DNA of 20,971 bases from Coptodactyla brooksi (Eukaryota > Arthropoda > Insecta > Coleoptera > Scarabaeidae), in the NCBI GenBank assembly GCA_033557675.1, contig JAWQRM010000620.1, positions 1-20,971 of the forward strand, written 5' to 3'. Below the pieces are notes generated by a model, which was not told where the DNA came from, ran no database searches, and saw only the letters and a list, made by a program, of their open reading frames with translations. How positions within the stretch are numbered: the first letter of the stretch is position 1; each line of letters begins with the position of its first letter. Below, piece by piece: positions 18,082-20,971 of the stretch. The position numbers were made by a program, and so were the translations under genes.

Positions 18082-18601
18082 TAAATAAATAAGGTCAAGT
18101 AACAAAGAATTTTGCTCACACTACTCAAAAAGCTTTTCTCAAGCTCAAGTTGGTTTATCACGGGTATAAAGGATCCTCAGTTTTTTCTAAAATACTTATA
18201 AAATTCTCAACTGCAGGCTTGAGAATTTTAGGAACTTTAACTACTATAATTTTAGATACTCGTCTGTATAGTATTAAAAAGACAGATCATTCGATGTGAA
18301 TTAATTATAGTTTGAAGAAATCTCATTTTAGGCAAGATCAAACACGACCAATTATTAATTAACGACATAATTCTGTATTCTTATGTTCAATCAGAGAATT
18401 TTTATTTTTTCAAAAAAAGCTATGCTGGATGTTTGGTTGTTGGTCAAATTACAAGAGAATGGTGTAAAATATGAGGTAGTCATGCAATACGTTTGTACTG
18501 TGATGAATACAGGCACATTCTTTTCCGAGAATAACTAGGATAAAAAAACAAAAGATGGCAGATATCGTGGACTGCCGGCAAATTAATAATTGTGACAACA
18601 A
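18082..18601. other. No gene; contains a perfect 12-bp inverted repeat
   Basis: TAAAATTCTCAA (18199-18210) and TTGAGAATTTTA (18219-18230) flank an 8-base CTGCAGGC, giving a perfect hairpin. Nothing else was recognised. Confidence 0.4.
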
Positions 18602-19168
18602 TTATTTATTTATTTTTGCCTGTGGAATTAAAGAAAAAATAAAGCAAGGTATTGCTCGGATGCAACTAGGAAACAGGTTTAATTTAATTATCTCTAGAAA
18701 TATTTTGGTCATCCCGAGTTTATTGTCTAGTGACGTTATTACAACCCGACGTAATGGATTGGGTGGATTACCGTGGATAAAGAGTGACACGTTACAAATT
18801 TTGGATGAAACAATGCTTTCAACGGTGAGAAATGTATTTACCGAATGATTCATTCCATGTTTGATGATCGGAATGGAGTTCTGATTTTTCCGATGGCCGT
18901 CTCGGGCGTTAGACAAGAATCGTACAGGGACTGCATGGTGCCAGATGGTACGAGTGTGAGACACCAAAGTAACCAAAGCTTTTCCGTGTTCAAAATGTTT
19001 GGAAAACCTATGGTGTCTGATGCCATGTGAACACTTCGTAAATTCAGTGAAATCGTGGATGGAGAATTGTCTGCAAGTCAACATAACTGTTGTATAAAAT
19101 ATTTTGCATTTTAATATTTTGTAAACATTTTTTAAATTTTTATTGAAACAAGAAAATGAATTGGTCAC
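18602..19168 (-). other. Unidentified 188-codon open frame
   Basis: The frame from an ATG at 19166-19168 stays open for 188 codons over a segment that is less AT-rich than its surroundings (roughly 18690-19080). The central translation includes HGKALVTLVSHTRTIWHHAV, SVNTFLTVESIVSSKICNV and NPPNPLRRVVITSLDNKLGM. I recognise no domain, signal peptide or membrane segment. The plus strand also has shorter open frames here, at 18555-18848 and 18845-19030, the latter in exact codon register with the minus frame. Either strand could therefore be the original coding strand of a decayed repeat. It is not supported as a real gene, only as an anomaly. Confidence 0.2.
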
Positions 19169-19480
19169 CTCTGAGCTATATCTAAAAACCCTCGATAGGT
19201 CAAAAGTTCACATTATTTTTATCACAATATATTTATTATTTTTATCTTCCTTTATATCGGGTTTTTAATATGCTACAAAAAAGAATTGCCGAAACCAAGT
19301 CATTTCATAATAATAATTATCAAGTGTAAAAAATAACATTTAAGGTAAAGATGTAATCAACCACCATTCTTAATGATATATGTTTATAGATATTTTGGTA
19401 GTGCAGTTACTTTGGATGCAGGTTTGGATTGTACCTCTAATTAAGTGGAGCCAATTCTAAACTGGCTGATAAACCAATTA
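19169..19480. other. No gene recognised
   Basis: AT-rich sequence before the tandem repeat, without recognisable content. Confidence 0.3.
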
Positions 19481-19672
19481 TGAGGTACGTCAGGAGTATG
19501 TGGTTTTTTAAAGAACTTTTACAGAAAAAGCAAAACAGAACAAAATTATATGAAAATTAAAACATTTACGAAAATGTGAGGTACGTTGAGAGTATGCGGT
19601 TTTCTAAAGAACTTTTACAGAAAAAACAAAACATAACAAAATTATATGAAAGTTAATACATTTACGAAAATG
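19481..19672 (+). repeat. 96-bp tandem duplication, two units
   Basis: Unit 1 is 19481-19576 and unit 2 is 19577-19672. Both begin TGAGGTACGT and end TTTACGAAAATG. They have equal length with 9 substitutions and no gaps, about 91% identity. No third unit is present on either side. Confidence 0.9.
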
Positions 19673-19994
19673 TATTCAAAACACGATCCCCTTCAATTGA
19701 GACAAAATGACTTAATTGATAATAAATATTGCAATACGATACTTCAAACATAAGAGAAGTATATTGTAAAATGTTTACCCTTCATAAAATTCTATTAGAA
19801 CTCTTATTTTATATGGCTTTTGTCATAATTGGCATAGTAACTATTCAGTTGGATTACTACAGCTTTTATCATCAAACTAAATTATTACTTTGTTATCATA
19901 ACGTATTTAAAAAATAACAACTAATTATGATAGTACATGAATTTGCTATTTTCCTACAAGTTTCGCTCATGCGTGAAATAAGTATTAAATTTAT
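19673..19994. other. No gene recognised
   Basis: AT-rich sequence between the tandem repeat and the first SINE-like copy. Its short frames are not convincing. Confidence 0.3.
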
Positions 19995-20070
19995 CTCCGT
20001 GCAGGATTTGAACTATGGACGATCTATTTTCATGACAGCCACTCTACCTTGAAGCTATAGAAGGTCTCTC
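19995..20070 (-). repeat. tRNA-derived SINE-like head, minus copy
   Basis: On the minus strand TAGCTTCAAGGTAGAG (20057-20042) resembles an RNA polymerase III A box and AGTTCAAATCC (20014-20004) a B box. Between them is CTGTCATGAAA, also found in the plus copy at 20.35 kb. The region does not fold into a full cloverleaf, so a tRNA-derived SINE is likelier than a tRNA gene. Confidence 0.5.
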
Positions 20071-20345
20071 CTAACACTCAATCATCCTATTATTTTTCCG
20101 TTCGAAGACCGTTTTCTTGTTTCAATAAAAAGCAAACAAAAATTACTCATTTTATGTATGGACGAAACGTCCACGGGAAAACAATAAATTTTTATGAACA
20201 ACACTACACTGTTTATCCGGTTATAAGGAAACCATAATATTCAATTAGCCATTGCGCCATATATTCATTTAGCGAACTAGTGTTTGGAGTGCCGATGTTC
20301 CGGTTTTCGAATAGAAAGATGGGATTTTCAGAATACTTAGAATAG

Positions 20346-20670
20346 ATCCTCGATAGCGTAGATGGTTAGATTACCTGTCATGAAAGCAGAAGGTCACAAG
20401 TTTGAACCTTGCTTGGAGGTCAATTCATAATCTTGATTCAAGAGAAAATATTAAGAAATACTTAATATTTAAATTTGATTCAAAGTGGCTGCCCGTAGTA
20501 CTGATACCCAGTCTCAAAAGCCTCGTGATTTTTTCTCACGCGTACATCAAATAGCTACCGATATTCGATACCATCGAATATCCTTATGCAGGGATTTCTT
20601 CAGCGATTCCAAGCTTTTGTGGGATATAGTACAAATCCTGGTCTCCCACATCGATTCATTATTGTAATTC
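20346..20670 (+). repeat. tRNA-derived SINE-like element, plus copy
   Basis: TCCTCGATAGCGTAGATGG has an A-box-like TAGCGTAGATGG (20354-20365). CACAAGTTTGAACCTTG has a B-box-like AGTTTGAACC (20399-20408) within a 4-bp T-arm (CAAG/CTTG) closing a 7-base loop. CCTC near the start pairs with GAGG at 20416-20419 as an acceptor remnant. The anticodon arm does not form the proper 5-bp stem and 7-base loop. A body of mixed composition (about 20485-20660) follows and ends near an ATTGTAATTCATT tail. The 3' limit is a guess. Confidence 0.45.
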
Positions 20671-20885
20671 ATTATTTTTTACCTATTTGTCATTAAAAAC
20701 TGAGTTTGTTACTTTTGACAATATCACCATGCTGTTAGAAATACTCGTTTAATTGTTATTAAAAGTAGCTGTCTGATTTTAAGAAACAAATTACATCTTT
20801 ATAGTCTGCAGCAAAATGCAGGATATGTAATATAATGAAACAACAGATCCACGATTTTTTTGAATACCTCTTTTAATCTTTCAGT

Positions 20886-20930
20886 GCTCCCGATGATACT
20901 AACTTGGTTAGCGAAACGTGCGTGTATTGA
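20886..20930 (+). ncRNA. Hammerhead-bearing repeat fragment at the window end
   Basis: GCTC (20886-20889), CCGATGA (20890-20896), TACTAAC, TTG, GTTAGC (20906-20911 region) and GAAACGTG follow the copy at 5540-5580 almost base for base. The upstream CTTTCAGTGCTC is collinear too. The core T of CTGATGA is C, one stem II pair is lost, and the GTC triplet with its GAGC arm is replaced by GCGTGTATTG. It is an inactive copy on the sense strand. Confidence 0.55.
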
Positions 20931-20971
20931 TGATAATTATTTAACAAACAATTAACATAAAATATTTATCT

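Noticed and set aside
20346..20420. Possible tRNA gene
   Set aside because: A and B boxes and a T-arm are present, but the anticodon arm does not form a 5-bp stem with a 7-base loop and the acceptor stem is broken. A SINE head is the better reading.
1..20971. CRISPR arrays, bacterial operons, rRNA genes or phage features
   Set aside because: None was seen. The splice donor, transposon families and base composition all indicate an arthropod nuclear genome.

Overview
This window is eukaryotic, most likely from an insect. It is AT-rich (roughly two thirds A+T by eye), lacks bacterial gene packing, and is littered with decayed transposons of insect-typical families. The one host gene I recognise is the first coding exon of an Unc-76/FEZ (fasciculation and elongation protein zeta) orthologue on the + strand at about 4474-4886. 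It ends at a consensus GTAAGT splice donor. I see no later Unc-76 exon, so the 16 kb that follow are best read as its first coding intron, or intron plus unrecognised sequence. The exact species cannot be told.

Layout. 1-65: last codons of a DD34D mariner transposase cut by the window edge. 1328-2214: broken Tc1/mariner-superfamily transposase on the minus strand. 2290-2720: 3' end of a Penelope-like element (PLE) with a GIY-YIG-type domain, followed by a decayed hammerhead-ribozyme-like motif. 2846-4340: no gene recognised. 4348-4886: putative start site and Unc-76 exon. 5471-5813: two PLE-type tail repeats meeting head to head, one holding a nearly intact hammerhead ribozyme on the minus strand. 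5959-6560: N-terminal half of another Tc1/mariner transposase. 7336-7641: hAT-like transposase fragment. 8130-8749 and 12072-12415: two copies of one DD34D mariner family. 13030-15386: two DD41D-spaced elements side by side, the second bounded by about 92-bp terminal inverted repeats. 15770-16084: CpG-richer patch that could be an untranslated first exon. 16739-17748: a second PLE (reverse transcriptase plus GIY-YIG remnants) with a hammerhead-like remnant 3' of it. 18602-19168: unexplained 188-codon frame. 19481-19672: 96-bp tandem duplication. 19995-20670: two tRNA-derived SINE-like copies in opposite orientation. 20886: a further hammerhead-bearing repeat at the window end.

None of the transposases or the reverse transcriptase looks functional: all carry stops, frameshifts, deletions or catalytic substitutions. 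The most interesting signal is a dispersed family of PLE-associated hammerhead-ribozyme motifs inside and near the Unc-76 intron. The only copy with an intact core lies antisense to the host gene. The sense-strand copies all have lesions.
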